Assembly: GCF_002556545.1 (NCBI RefSeq)
Contig: NZ_CP022685.1
Span: forward strand, 4,690,001-4,754,000
Reading direction: 5' to 3'
DNA length: 64,000 nt
From: Streptomyces formicae
GTDB lineage: Bacteria; Actinomycetota; Actinomycetes; Streptomycetales; Streptomycetaceae
Shown here: one piece after another, positions 25,484 through 34,543 of the stretch
Position numbering within the stretch: position 1 is the first letter of the stretch
Layout: each line of letters begins with the position of its first letter
The notes under the pieces: generated by a model
Told to the model about the DNA's origin: nothing
The model's input: the letters and a program-made list of their open reading frames with translations, nothing else
Databases searched by the model: none
Program-made: the position numbers and the translations under genes

Positions 25484-26203
25484 CTACTCCTCCCCGGCCA
25501 GCTTCAGCGTCCGCAGCTTCTGGCCCGCGTACCACGTCGTGGCGACCGTGACGGCGACCAGCAGGATCGTCGCCGCGGGCAGGCCGACGTCCGAGGTGAT
25601 CAGATCGCCCTCGCCGACCTTCTGGGCCACGGCGAGGGACCACTGCTGCACGCTGAGGGTGCGCGCCCCGGCGACCAGGGAGCCGAAGAGGGCCTCCCAG
25701 ACCAGGGCGTAGACGAGTCCGAAGACCACGGCGTGCCGGGTGACCGTGCCGAGCAGCAGGAAGATCGCCGCGTAGGTGATCGAGGCGACCAGCGCCGCGA
25801 TGGTGTACGCGATGGCGATCTGCTGGCCGTTGCCGTTCAGGATCATTCCGGCGATGAACGTCGGGATCGCGGAGAACGCCATGGTGACCGCGACGGCGAC
25901 GATCAGCTTGGTGAAGATGATCGTGGGCCGCTTGACCGGCTTGGACAGGAGGTAGACGACGGAGCCGTCGTCGATCTCCGGGCCGATCGCGCCCGTGCCC
26001 GCGATGACGCCGATGATCGGCACCATCGTGGCGAGCGCGAATCCGCCCAGGACGTCGACGGCCACTTGGTCGTCGGCACCGCTGAAGCCGCGGACGGCCG
26101 CGGAGATCACGATGAGCAGGACGGGCAGGGCGAAGAGGATCAGAGCGCGGCGGCGGCCGAGCAGGGCCCGGTAGGTGAGCCGGGCGACAGTGGGGTCGTA
26201 CAC
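25484..26203 (-). CDS. ABC-2 type transporter permease
   Basis: This 239-residue integral membrane protein has about six helices (ALILFALPVLLIVISAA, ATMVPIIGVIAGTGAIG, LIVAVAVTMAFSAIPTFIAG and others). The motif DDGSVVYLLSKPVKR between helices is typical of ABC-2/NosY-like permeases. It pairs with the ATPase gene 11 bases upstream. It is the last gene of a four-gene operon with two ATPase-permease pairs. The substrate is unknown. A G12 tract and a terminator follow its stop. Confidence 0.85.
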   Translation of the reverse strand: MYDPTVARLTYRALLGRRRALILFALPVLLIVISAAVRGFSGADDQVAVDVLGGFALATMVPIIGVIAGTGAIGPEIDDGSVVYLLSKPVKRPTIIFTKLIVAVAVTMAFSAIPTFIAGMILNGNGQQIAIAYTIAALVASITYAAIFLLLGTVTRHAVVFGLVYALVWEALFGSLVAGARTLSVQQWSLAVAQKVGEGDLITSDVGLPAATILLVAVTVATTWYAGQKLRTLKLAGEE

Positions 26204-26214
26204 GGTGGCTCCCT

Positions 26215-27126
26215 TCAGGCCGCGACGAGATAGGAGAAGACCGACTCGAGGGACTCGTCCGATGGCGAGACCGTCAGAAGTCGGATGCCGTGCTCACGGG
26301 CGACCTGTGGCAACAGCGTGGTGAACCGGCCGAAGTCGACCGCCTGAATGCGCAACGCGCCCTCCTTGAGGTCGACTTCGATACCGGCCGTCGACGGGTC
26401 GGCGATCAGCGCGGCGGCCAGGGCACGGTCGTCGCTGGAACGGATCAGATAGCGGTGCGGCCGGTCGGTCATCAGGCGGCGGATCTTGCGGAAGTCACCG
26501 CTCGCCGCGTGCCGCCCGGCGACGATCACCTCGATGTGCGAGGCGAGTTGCTCGACCTCTTCGAGGATGTGCGAGGAGAACAGGACCGTGCGGCCCTGGT
26601 CGCCCATGGTCCGCAGGAGGTCCATCAACTGCATGCGCTGGCGCGGGTCCATGCCGTTGAAGGGCTCGTCGAGCAGCAGCACGGACGGCTCGTGGACCAG
26701 GGCGGAGGCCATCTTCACGCGCTGGCGCATGCCCTTGGAGTACGTCGAGATCTTGCGGTCCTGCGCGTACTCCATCTCGACCGTGGCGAGCGCCTTCTTG
26801 GCGGCCCGCTCGTCGAGCCCGTGCAACTCGGCGTTGGCGACGACGAATTCGCGGCCGGTGAGGAAGTCGTACATCGCCTCGCGCTCGGGGACGATGCCGA
26901 TGTCCTGGTAGATCTGCTCGTTGCGCCAGATCGGCTTGCCGTCGAGCGTGACGCTGCCCGTGGAGGGGGCGAGGAAGCCGCCCATCATGTTGATGAGGGT
27001 CGACTTGCCCGCGCCGTTCGGACCGAGGAGCCCCGTGACTCCCGGGCCGATGTTCATGGTGATGTCGTTGACCGCCACCACGTTGCCGAACCAGCGGGAC
27101 GTGTGGTCGATGTTGATCATCGTCAT
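26215..27126 (-). CDS. ABC transporter ATP-binding protein
   Basis: This 303-residue ATPase has Walker A GPNGAGKST, the signature YSKGMRQR (SKGMRQR in place of LSGGQ, as in other ABC-2 exporters), Walker B VLLLDEPFNGMDP and an H-loop in SSHIL. The C-terminal 80 residues form the extra domain of this subfamily. Start ATG 27126 overlaps the upstream permease stop as TGATG, so the genes are coupled. ATG 27120 would also work. It probably powers the permease encoded downstream. Confidence 0.92.
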   Translation of the reverse strand: MTMINIDHTSRWFGNVVAVNDITMNIGPGVTGLLGPNGAGKSTLINMMGGFLAPSTGSVTLDGKPIWRNEQIYQDIGIVPEREAMYDFLTGREFVVANAELHGLDERAAKKALATVEMEYAQDRKISTYSKGMRQRVKMASALVHEPSVLLLDEPFNGMDPRQRMQLMDLLRTMGDQGRTVLFSSHILEEVEQLASHIEVIVAGRHAASGDFRKIRRLMTDRPHRYLIRSSDDRALAAALIADPSTAGIEVDLKEGALRIQAVDFGRFTTLLPQVAREHGIRLLTVSPSDESLESVFSYLVAA

Positions 27127-28007
27127 CAGAGGCCGACCTTCCGGTAGCGGCGCATCATGGCGCCGTAGCAGCCCGCGATGAGGCCGAGAACGACGAGTAC
27201 GTAGAGGACGCCCTGGCCCGTGGACGGGCCCTCCCCGCCGGGGAAGGCCGAGGTCGCGCCGAGGAAGGCGGTCTGTACGCCGTCGATGAGGGTGATCGGC
27301 GAGAAGAGTCCGAGCCAGGCGATGGCGCCGGTGCTCGACTGCTCGAAGGCGATCGCCTGGACCGTGGACACCGCTCCGTAGGTGATGGTCAGGACCGCGA
27401 TGACGGCGGCGATGCCGAAGCCGCGCCGGGGTGTGATCGCCGAGATGACGAGCGCGATGCCGGAGAAGAGCAGCGAGAGGAGCGCCACGGAGACGAGTCC
27501 TTGGGCGAATCCCTTGGTCTGGTCGGCGAAGTCGAGCTTGGCGAGCAGCGCTCCTACGTAGAGCACGAGCAACGGGGCCGCCGTGAGGATGAAGAGGGCC
27601 GAGCTCATCGCGGCGAACTTCGCCTGCACGTAGTCACCGCGCTCGATGGGCCGGGAGAAGTAGAGCGGCACGGTCTTGAAGCGGAGGTCGCGCGACACGG
27701 TCTGCGGCGCCTGCGAGGCCAGGAAGAGGCCGATGACGGCCTGCATGACGATCGCGTAGCGCGTGTAGTCGACGGGGAGGTCGTCGGCCTTGGTGGCCAC
27801 GGCGATGGCGACCATGATCGCGGCGGGCATGCACATCACCGCGAAGAGGACCATGGGCAGGACCTTGGACTTGGCGGAGCGCCCGAGACCGTACGCGCCG
27901 CGCAGGCTCTGGGAGAAGAGCGAGCGGCGGGCGTAGGCGCGGCCGAGTCGGGGGCCGTCGTAGTCGCGGTACCCGATGTTGTGGATCCGGGTGGATTCCG
28001 TGCTCAT
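27126..28007 (-). CDS. ABC transporter permease
   Basis: This 293-residue membrane protein has a cytoplasmic N-terminus carrying IGYRDYDGPRLGRAYARRSL, about six helices, and the internal motif KTVPLYFSRPIERGDYV at the place where ABC-2 permeases contact their ATPase. The short basic tail RRYRKVGL is cytoplasmic. It overlaps the upstream ATPase by ATGA and the downstream ATPase by TGATG, so all three are translated together. Confidence 0.87.
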   Translation of the reverse strand: MSTESTRIHNIGYRDYDGPRLGRAYARRSLFSQSLRGAYGLGRSAKSKVLPMVLFAVMCMPAAIMVAIAVATKADDLPVDYTRYAIVMQAVIGLFLASQAPQTVSRDLRFKTVPLYFSRPIERGDYVQAKFAAMSSALFILTAAPLLVLYVGALLAKLDFADQTKGFAQGLVSVALLSLLFSGIALVISAITPRRGFGIAAVIAVLTITYGAVSTVQAIAFEQSSTGAIAWLGLFSPITLIDGVQTAFLGATSAFPGGEGPSTGQGVLYVLVVLGLIAGCYGAMMRRYRKVGL

Positions 28008-29017
28008 CGCTCGCCTCCTTTCTGCTGTGCGGTGGCCGCGGTGGCCGCCCAGGCGGCCGCGCGCTCGGATACGGGCTCCTCCTGCGGCTCGTCCTTGAAG
28101 ACCTCCGCGATGTGGTGCCTGCGCTGCTCCATCCGGACCAGGCCGATGCCGAGGTCGGCGACGAGGTCGCGCACGAGGTCGTAGGTCTCCTCGCCCTCGG
28201 CGGTGAGCAGGATGGTGTGTCCCGCGCCGGGCAGTTCGCCACCGGCCTCCGTGTCGATGCCGTGACCCTGTAGCGCGTCGCGCAGCGCGCGGGTGCCGTC
28301 GGGGTGGGCGTCGGTGTCGGTGACCTCGACGGCGAGCGTCGTGGTGGTCTGGGTGAAGTCGGTGGTGGAGCTGGACCGCAGGAGCTTGCCGCCGTCGATG
28401 ACGACGACGTGGTCGCAGGTGCGCTCCAGCTCGCCGAGGAGGTGCGAGGTGACCAGGACCGAGATGCCGAAGTCGGTGTGGACGCGCCGGATCAGGCCGA
28501 GCATCTCGTCGCGTCCGACCGGGTCGAGGCCGTTGGTCGGTTCGTCGAGGAAGACCAGCTGCGGGTCGTGCACCAGGGCCTGCGCGAGTTTCACGCGCTG
28601 CTTCATGCCCGTCGAGTAGCCGCCGATGGGGCGGTACCTCTCCTCGTAGAGACCCACGTGCCGCAGGGTGTCCGCGGTGCGTTCGCGGGCCGCGGTGGGC
28701 GGGAGTCCGGACATGCGCGCCATGTGGACGACGAACTCGGTGGCCGAGACGTCGGGCGGCAGGCAGTCGTGCTCGGGCATGTATCCGACGCGTTCGCGGA
28801 TCTCGCCGCCGCTGGTGGCGACGTCGAGGCCGAGCACGGACGCGCGGCCCTCCGTGGCGGGGGACAGGCCCAGCAGGATCTTGATCAACGTGGACTTGCC
28901 GGCTCCATTGGCTCCGACGAGTCCGGTCACACCGGGCCCGATGTCCATGGAGAGCCGGTCAAGCGCGGTCACCCTCGGGAACCGCTTGCTCAGGCTTTCG
29001 GTCGCGATCACAGTCAC
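28004..29017 (-). CDS. ABC transporter ATP-binding protein
   Basis: This is the first gene of the four-gene ABC operon. The 337-residue ATPase has Walker A GANGAGKST, signature YSTGMKQR, Walker B LVFLDEPTNGLDP and an H-loop in VTSHLL. The C-terminal domain (about 220-335) is larger than in the second ATPase and ends in a charged Glu/Ala tail. It presumably drives the permease at 27126-28007, with a possible hetero-complex of all four products. The promoter must lie in the 264 bases upstream, which hold a perfect palindrome. Confidence 0.92.
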   Translation of the reverse strand: MTVIATESLSKRFPRVTALDRLSMDIGPGVTGLVGANGAGKSTLIKILLGLSPATEGRASVLGLDVATSGGEIRERVGYMPEHDCLPPDVSATEFVVHMARMSGLPPTAARERTADTLRHVGLYEERYRPIGGYSTGMKQRVKLAQALVHDPQLVFLDEPTNGLDPVGRDEMLGLIRRVHTDFGISVLVTSHLLGELERTCDHVVVIDGGKLLRSSSTTDFTQTTTTLAVEVTDTDAHPDGTRALRDALQGHGIDTEAGGELPGAGHTILLTAEGEETYDLVRDLVADLGIGLVRMEQRRHHIAEVFKDEPQEEPVSERAAAWAATAATAQQKGGER

Positions 29018-29088
29018 GCTTCGAAGTTAGTGGCGCAGAGCACACCCGTCGTCAGACCACGGGCTTGACCCGACCTCACTCTGGAGTA

Positions 29089-29102
29089 TTACGGGCCCGT
29101 AA
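29089..29102. promoter_or_regulatory. perfect 14-bp palindrome between divergent operons
   Basis: TTACGGGCCCGTAA lies between the ABC operon and the M24/EphD/MerR operon, 72 bases before the ABC start and 180 before the M24 start. A possible -35 TTGACG for the plus operon is near 29168, with TGTCA repeated ten bases apart just downstream of it. Confidence 0.4.
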
Positions 29103-29281
29103 GGGTCGTCCTGAAGTCGACCCCTGGGGGTTCTCCCGGACCTGTCCCGCGGGGTTGGGCCGAACTATTGACGTAGCCGCCGGTCATTGTCACATTCATC
29201 AGTGTCAAGTTACGAGCGCGTACAGCGATGGACCGGACAGGGGCCCGGCGGGATCGGGCCGGACACGGGACGGACGGTGGC

Positions 29282-30133
29282 ATGACCTCAGCAGTTGCAG
29301 GCGAACTCTCCGCGGAGCTGCGGGGGTTCAGGGAAGTGCAGACCCTCGCGTACGCATGCGCGGAAGCGGTCGCCGCCCAGCTCAAGCCGGGTGTGACGGA
29401 GCGCGAGGCAGCGCGGATGCAGCGCGACTGGCTGCGCGAGCGCGGTGTGCGCGACTGGTTCCACCTGCCCTTCGCCTGGTTCGGGGACCGCACGGCGTTC
29501 GTGAACTTCCGGATCCCCCTGCAGTTCTTCCCGACCAACAGGAAGCTGGAGCCGGGGATGCCCTTCATCCTCGACATGGCCCCGGTCTACAAGGGGTTCA
29601 CCGCCGACATCGGCTACTCGGGCTGCCTGGGCCTCCATCCCGTGCACGACAAGCTCCTCGCCGATCTGGAGGCGCACCGCGAGCTGATCCTGCGCGAGGT
29701 GCGCGAGCGCCGCCCGCTGCGCGAGATATACGAGGACGTGGACCGCCTCATGGTCCGCCAGGGCTACGCCAACCGCCATCGCGCCTACCCCTTCGGCGTC
29801 ATCGCGCACAAGGTCGACCGGGTCAAGGAGCGGCGCCTGACGCCGCACCTCTTCGGGTTCGGCACGCAGTCGCTGAAGGGCCTGGCGAGCGACGCGATCC
29901 ACGGCCACCGGGACGGCTGGTCCCCGCTGTGGTCCCCCTACAAGTTCTCCGACCACCCTCCCCGGCAGGGGCTCTGGGCGGTCGAGCCGCACCTCGGATT
30001 CCGGGGTACGGGCGCGAAGTTCGAGGAGATCCTGGTCGTCACCGACTCCAAGGACCCCGAACAGAGCGCGTTCTGGCTGGACGACGACCTGCCGCACGTG
30101 CGGCGCTGGGCTGAGGAAAGGGCCGCCGCATGA
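29282..30133 (+). CDS. M24 (pita-bread fold) metallopeptidase family protein
   Basis: These 283 residues share the methionine aminopeptidase/aminopeptidase P fold: PGVTEREAARMQRDW, then metal-ligand candidates ILDMAP and TADIGYSG, and late Glu residues in WAVEPHLGF and KFEEILVV. The central His ligand is not obvious, so catalysis is uncertain. The HxxGFGTQSLKG-type segment is unusual for aminopeptidases. ATG 29282 was chosen over 29228. Its stop overlaps the next start by ATGA, making it the first gene of a four-gene operon ending in a MerR regulator. Confidence 0.8.
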   Translation: MTSAVAGELSAELRGFREVQTLAYACAEAVAAQLKPGVTEREAARMQRDWLRERGVRDWFHLPFAWFGDRTAFVNFRIPLQFFPTNRKLEPGMPFILDMAPVYKGFTADIGYSGCLGLHPVHDKLLADLEAHRELILREVRERRPLREIYEDVDRLMVRQGYANRHRAYPFGVIAHKVDRVKERRLTPHLFGFGTQSLKGLASDAIHGHRDGWSPLWSPYKFSDHPPRQGLWAVEPHLGFRGTGAKFEEILVVTDSKDPEQSAFWLDDDLPHVRRWAEERAAA

Positions 30134-31938
30134 CGACCGCAGACATCCACAAGAGCACCGGCGGCGTCTGGAAGGACGCACGCGAGCGCTGGGTGCGCAC
30201 GGGCGGCGTCGAGCTGTGCGTCGCCGAGCTGGGCGACGCGGAGCTGGGCGACGCGGAGCGGCCCACGGTCCTGCTCGTGCACGGCTATCCGGACTCCAAG
30301 GAGGTGTGGACCGAGGTCGCCGAGCGCCTCGCGGACCAGTTCCACGTCGTCCTCTACGACGTGCGGGGCCACGGCAGGTCCACGGCTCCGCGGCCGCTGC
30401 GCGGCGGCTTCACGCTGGAGAAGCTGACCGACGACTTCCTGGCGGTCGTCGACGCGGTCAGCCCGGACAGGCCGGTGCACGTGGTCGGGCACGACTGGGG
30501 CTCGGTGCAGTCCTGGGAGTTCGTCACGGTCACGCGCACGGAGGGGCGCATCGCGTCCTTCACCTCCATGTCGGGCCCCTCGCTCGACCACTTCGGGCAC
30601 TGGATCAAGAAGCGGATGACCCGGCCGACGCCGCGCAAGGTCGGTCAACTCCTCGGCCAGGGCGCCAAGTCCTGGTACGTGTACATGCTGCACACCCCCG
30701 TACTCCCCGAGCTCGCCTGGCGCGGCCCGCTCGGCAAGCGGTGGCCGAAGATCCTGGAGCGCGTCGAGAAGGTGCCCTCCGGCGACTACCCGACGTCCTC
30801 GCTGCCCCAGGACGCCGCGCACGGCGCCTGGCTCTACCGGGACAACGTCCGCGCGCGGCTGCGCAGGCCGCGTGCCGACGCCTACGCGCACGCGCCCGTG
30901 CAGCTCATCACGCCCTCCGGAGACATCTTCCTGTCCGAGCGGCTCTACGACGAGCTGGAACTGTGGGCCCCGCAGCTGATCCGCCGCACGCTGCCCGCCA
31001 AGCACTGGGTCCCGCGCACCCGCCCCGACCAACTGGCCGCCTGGATCGGCGACTTCGTCACGGCCAACGAGGACGGCCTGCCCGCCAAGAACAGCGTGGC
31101 CACGGGGAAGCACGCCGACCGGTTCGGCGGACAGCTCGTCCTGGTCACCGGCGCGGGCAGCGGCATCGGGCGGGCCACCGCGTTCGCCTTCGCCGAGGCG
31201 GGCGCGCGCGTGGTCGCCGTCGACCGGGACGCGGAGAGCGCGGCCCGCACGGCGGAGATGTCCCGTCTGATAGGCGCCCCCGCGGCCTGGGGCGAGACGG
31301 TCGACGTCACCGACGAGCAGGCCATGGAGAAGCTCGCCGAGAAGGTCGCCACGGAGTACGGCGTGGTGGACGTCCTGGTGAACAACGCGGGCATCGGCCT
31401 CTCCGGCTCCTTCCTCGACACCAGTGCCGAGGACTGGAAGAAGGTCCTGGACGTCAATCTGTGGGGCGTCATCCACGGCTGTCGGCTCTTCGGCAAGCAG
31501 ATGGCCGAGCGCGGCCAGGGCGGCCACATCGTCAACACCGCGTCGGCTGCGGCCTATCAGCCCTCCAAGGTGCTGCCCGCCTACAGCACCTCCAAGGCGG
31601 CCGTCCTGATGCTGAGCGAGTGCCTGCGCGCCGAGCTCGCGGACCAGGGCATCGGCGTCTCCGCGATCTGCCCCGGCCTCGTGAACACGAACATCACGGC
31701 GACGTCCCGCTTCGTCGGGGTCGACGCCGAGGAGGAGAAGCGCCGCCAGAAGAGGACCTCCCGGATCTACGGACTGCGCAACTACCCGCCGGAGAAGGTC
31801 GCCGACGCCGTCCTGCGCGCCGTCGTGAAGAACCAGGCGGTGGTCCCTGTCACCCCCGAGGCCCGCGGCGCCCACCTCATGTCCCGCTTCACTCCCAAGG
31901 CCCTGCGCGCGATAGCCCGATTGGAGCCGCCGTTGTGA
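30130..31938 (+). CDS. alpha/beta hydrolase - short-chain dehydrogenase fusion (EphD-like)
   Basis: The N-terminal half (about 45-310) is an alpha/beta hydrolase with oxyanion HGYPDSKE and nucleophile Asp in VGHDWGS, as in epoxide hydrolases. The C-terminal half (about 330-600) is an SDR with the cofactor motif TGAGSGIG, NNAG, the catalytic Ser in NTASAAAYQ and YSTSK. This fusion matches mycobacterial EphD. It probably acts on fatty epoxide or hydroxy substrates; Streptomyces lacks mycolic acids, so the substrate differs. ELGDA is directly duplicated near residue 35. It overlaps both neighbours by four bases. Confidence 0.9.
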   Translation: MTTADIHKSTGGVWKDARERWVRTGGVELCVAELGDAELGDAERPTVLLVHGYPDSKEVWTEVAERLADQFHVVLYDVRGHGRSTAPRPLRGGFTLEKLTDDFLAVVDAVSPDRPVHVVGHDWGSVQSWEFVTVTRTEGRIASFTSMSGPSLDHFGHWIKKRMTRPTPRKVGQLLGQGAKSWYVYMLHTPVLPELAWRGPLGKRWPKILERVEKVPSGDYPTSSLPQDAAHGAWLYRDNVRARLRRPRADAYAHAPVQLITPSGDIFLSERLYDELELWAPQLIRRTLPAKHWVPRTRPDQLAAWIGDFVTANEDGLPAKNSVATGKHADRFGGQLVLVTGAGSGIGRATAFAFAEAGARVVAVDRDAESAARTAEMSRLIGAPAAWGETVDVTDEQAMEKLAEKVATEYGVVDVLVNNAGIGLSGSFLDTSAEDWKKVLDVNLWGVIHGCRLFGKQMAERGQGGHIVNTASAAAYQPSKVLPAYSTSKAAVLMLSECLRAELADQGIGVSAICPGLVNTNITATSRFVGVDAEEEKRRQKRTSRIYGLRNYPPEKVADAVLRAVVKNQAVVPVTPEARGAHLMSRFTPKALRAIARLEPPL

Positions 31939-32867
31939 GCACGGAGAAGAACGCCGACACGCACGCCGAGGAGCACTACAGGATCCTTCCGCGCCGGGTC
32001 TCGTTCGACTGGGACGAGACGCCGCTGCACTGGATACCGGACGAGCCGACCGCCACCCACGTCATCAACGTCCTGCATCTGCTGCTTCCCGCGGGGGAGC
32101 GGTGGTTCGTGAAGGTCTTCAAGGAGGGCCTTCCGCTGGTCACCGACCCGGCGCTCCTGAAGGACGTCAAGGGCTTCATGGGCCAGGAGGCCACGCACAG
32201 CGTGCAGCACGCGCACGTGCTCGACCACCTGGCCGCGCAGCGCCTGGACACCGCGGCGTTCACGAAGTACGTGGACTTCCTCTTCGAGAAGCTCCTCGGC
32301 GAGCAGCCGCCGTGGGGAGCGCCGATCCCCACGCAGGAGTGGCTGCGCTTCCGTCTCTCCGTCATCGCCGCGATCGAACAGTTCACCGCGGTCCTGGGGA
32401 ACTGGGTGCTGCACGCCGAGGGCCTGGACCGCGCCGGAGCCGACGCGGTCATGCTCGACCTGCTGCGCTGGCACGGCGCGGAGGAGGTCGAACACCGCGC
32501 GGTCGCCTTCGACATGTACCAGCACTGCGGCGGCACGGGCCCTTCCCGGTACGCCCGCAGGATCGCGGGCATGGCGGTCACGGCGCCCGTGATGCTGTAC
32601 CTGTGGGTCTGGGGCACCGCCTATCTGATCCGTCACGATCCCCAACTCGCGGGGCGTGCGCGGTACTCACTGGCCGAGCACAACAAGGCGGTCGGCAAGG
32701 GCCTGCTGCCCACCTGGCGCGAGCTCGGCACGGCCGTACCCCGCTACCTGCGGCGGTCGTACCATCCCTCGCAGGAAGGCTCGCTGCGCAAGGCCGTCGA
32801 GTATCTGGCGCAGTCACCCGCGGCACGTGCCGCGGCCGCGGCGGTGGGCCGGGCGGCCATCGCCTAG
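31935..32867 (+). CDS. PF10118 metal-dependent hydrolase family protein
   Basis: The 310-residue protein matches the family annotated as predicted metal-dependent hydrolase (COG3687). It is largely helical and has two ferritin-like metal motifs: GQEATHSVQHAH near residue 80 and HGAEEVEHRAV near 180. These suggest a di-iron centre, and hence oxygenase, desaturase or oxidase chemistry rather than hydrolysis; this is inference. One hydrophobic segment (AVTAPVMLYLWVWGTAYLI) could attach it to the membrane. GTG overlaps the EphD-like stop (GTGA). The context suggests lipid modification. Confidence 0.85.
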   Translation: MSTEKNADTHAEEHYRILPRRVSFDWDETPLHWIPDEPTATHVINVLHLLLPAGERWFVKVFKEGLPLVTDPALLKDVKGFMGQEATHSVQHAHVLDHLAAQRLDTAAFTKYVDFLFEKLLGEQPPWGAPIPTQEWLRFRLSVIAAIEQFTAVLGNWVLHAEGLDRAGADAVMLDLLRWHGAEEVEHRAVAFDMYQHCGGTGPSRYARRIAGMAVTAPVMLYLWVWGTAYLIRHDPQLAGRARYSLAEHNKAVGKGLLPTWRELGTAVPRYLRRSYHPSQEGSLRKAVEYLAQSPAARAAAAAVGRAAIA

Positions 32868-32894
32868 CACGAGGCAACACGGAGGGCGGGGAGC

Positions 32895-33833
32895 GTGGAG
32901 TACACCGAGCCCACGGAGCGGTTCCGGCTGGAGTACCGGATCGAGGACCTGGCGCACCACAGCGGCGCCACGGTCCGCACGATCCGCGCCTACCAGGACC
33001 GCGGGCTGCTCCCCCGCCCGGAGCGCCGCGGCCGGTCCAACGTGTACGGGGACGCGCACCTGGCGCGGCTGCGGCAGATCGCCGACCTGCTCGACCGTGG
33101 CTACACCCTGGCCTCCATCAAGGAGCTCCTGGAGGCCTGGGACGCGGGCCGGGGGCTCGGCGGCGTCCTCGGTCTCGCCGCCGAGGTCGACGGCCCCTGG
33201 ACTGACGAGAAGGCCGACCGGATCACCCGCGCCGAGCTCGACGCGGCCTTCGGCGGCACTCCGGACGAGGCGGCCGTCGCGGACGCCATCGCGCTCGGTG
33301 TCCTCGAACCCGTGCAGGGAAGCGACGACGAATTCCTCGTGCCGAGCCCTCAGGAGCTGGCGGTGGCCGTCGAGTTGTACGCGGCGGGAGTTCCCCTTTC
33401 CGCGATCTCGGGGCATTTGCGGGAGTTGAGGGGGCAGGTCGAGCACATCGCCTCCCGTTTCCTCGAGTTCACCACCGAGCACGTCTTCGCGCGTTATCTC
33501 GGCCATCACCCGCCGACAGAGGCGGACGCGGCCGAGGCGGCCGCTCTCGTACGGCGACTGCGGCCCCTGGCCCAGCAGACAGTCGATGCCGAACTGGCGC
33601 GCGCCATGCGTCTGTTCGCCACCCTGCATCTGCGGCGCCACCTCGACCCCGAGCGTCCGCCCGAGTACGCGGATCTGCCGCAGAACGTGGCCCTGCCGGC
33701 CGCCACAATGCGGGCTGTTCAGGCATTGGTTGGCGAGGAGAACACCCCGGCGTTCATCTCAGCGGCCGCCGAACGGGAGGTCCAGGCCAGGACATTGGAC
33801 GCACTTGCGGCAAATCACCGAGAACAGAAGTAA
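32895..33833 (+). CDS. MerR family transcriptional regulator
   Basis: The N-terminal winged helix is clear: YRIEDLAHHSGATVRTIRAY, QDRGLLPRPERRGRSNVYG and LRQIADLLDRGYTLASIKELLEAW. The ligand-binding part (about 95-312) is longer than in metal sensors and has no conserved cysteines, so an organic ligand is likelier. GTG 32895 follows a GGAGGGCGGGG sequence. It ends the M24/EphD/PF10118 operon and probably controls it. DnaA boxes begin about 30 bases after its stop. Confidence 0.9.
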   Translation: MEYTEPTERFRLEYRIEDLAHHSGATVRTIRAYQDRGLLPRPERRGRSNVYGDAHLARLRQIADLLDRGYTLASIKELLEAWDAGRGLGGVLGLAAEVDGPWTDEKADRITRAELDAAFGGTPDEAAVADAIALGVLEPVQGSDDEFLVPSPQELAVAVELYAAGVPLSAISGHLRELRGQVEHIASRFLEFTTEHVFARYLGHHPPTEADAAEAAALVRRLRPLAQQTVDAELARAMRLFATLHLRRHLDPERPPEYADLPQNVALPAATMRAVQALVGEENTPAFISAAAEREVQARTLDALAANHREQK

Positions 33834-33863
33834 GTTGGCCAAATGCCGCCTATCGTCTGTGAG

Positions 33864-33930
33864 TTGTCCACAGAATCGCCAAGTAGCCTGTGGATAACTG
33901 GACTTGGCTGTGGATCAAACCTGTGGACTG
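33864..33930. promoter_or_regulatory. small group of DnaA boxes
   Basis: Two perfect boxes, TTGTCCACA 33864-33872 (+) and TGTGGATAA 33889-33897 (-), are followed by TGTGGATCA 33909-33917 (one mismatch) and TGTGGACTG 33922-33930 (two). All lie in the 174-base gap after the MerR gene. Confidence 0.8.
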
Positions 33931-34007
33931 AAATTGCCGGATGAAAAGTGGGCGATCGAAAAGGAACGGAAGGTTAGCCGCGCTTTCCCGGCCCCTACCG
34001 AGCGGGC

Positions 34008-34508
34008 ATGATCGGCCGCATGGAGCATCTGCACAGCACCGAGGCCGCCCTCAACGCCCTGCGCGAACTCGCCCGTGAGTACGACAGGGAGATCGAGGTC
34101 ACGCACGACATCGGCGCCGACCAGACCTCGCGCCGCGGTGCCGCGGGCATCGGCGTGACCGCCGACCCCGACGGTTCGCTGCCCCACGAGGCGTACGTGG
34201 AGTTCACCGGATCACCCCGGATCTCGGTGCGGCTCTACCCCGGCGACGGCTCCGGGGACGGCTCGGGCGAGGGCTCGGGGGACGACGCCGACGCGCTGAT
34301 CACCGTGGAGCACGTCGCGTGCCACGACATCCCGCGCGACTCCGTGCCCGCCTTCGTCCGGTCTGTCCTCTCCGGCCTCGCGCACGTCAAGGGCAGGCGC
34401 TTCCCGCCCGGCTACTACTTCATCGTGCCGCTGCCCGGCGACGAGACGTACAAGGAGTTCATCCCGATGGTCACCCTGACACCGTGGCTCAGCGCCAGGG
34501 TCCGCTGA
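34008..34508 (+). CDS. hypothetical protein
   Basis: This 166-residue cytoplasmic protein has no known family. It has an N-terminal helix (TEAALNALRELAREYDREIEV), a variable acidic insertion made of GDGS/GEGS repeats near residues 78-92, and a C-terminal half rich in beta strands (PPGYYFIVPLP, EFIPMVTLTPWL). ATG 34020, giving MEHLHS, is an alternative start; GAGCGGG precedes 34008. It lies 35 bases upstream of the F420-type oxidoreductase gene and may be co-transcribed with it. Confidence 0.7.
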   Translation: MIGRMEHLHSTEAALNALRELAREYDREIEVTHDIGADQTSRRGAAGIGVTADPDGSLPHEAYVEFTGSPRISVRLYPGDGSGDGSGEGSGDDADALITVEHVACHDIPRDSVPAFVRSVLSGLAHVKGRRFPPGYYFIVPLPGDETYKEFIPMVTLTPWLSARVR

Positions 34509-34543
34509 GCGGGCACGCCACCGGCGGACTTACGCTCGGACAC

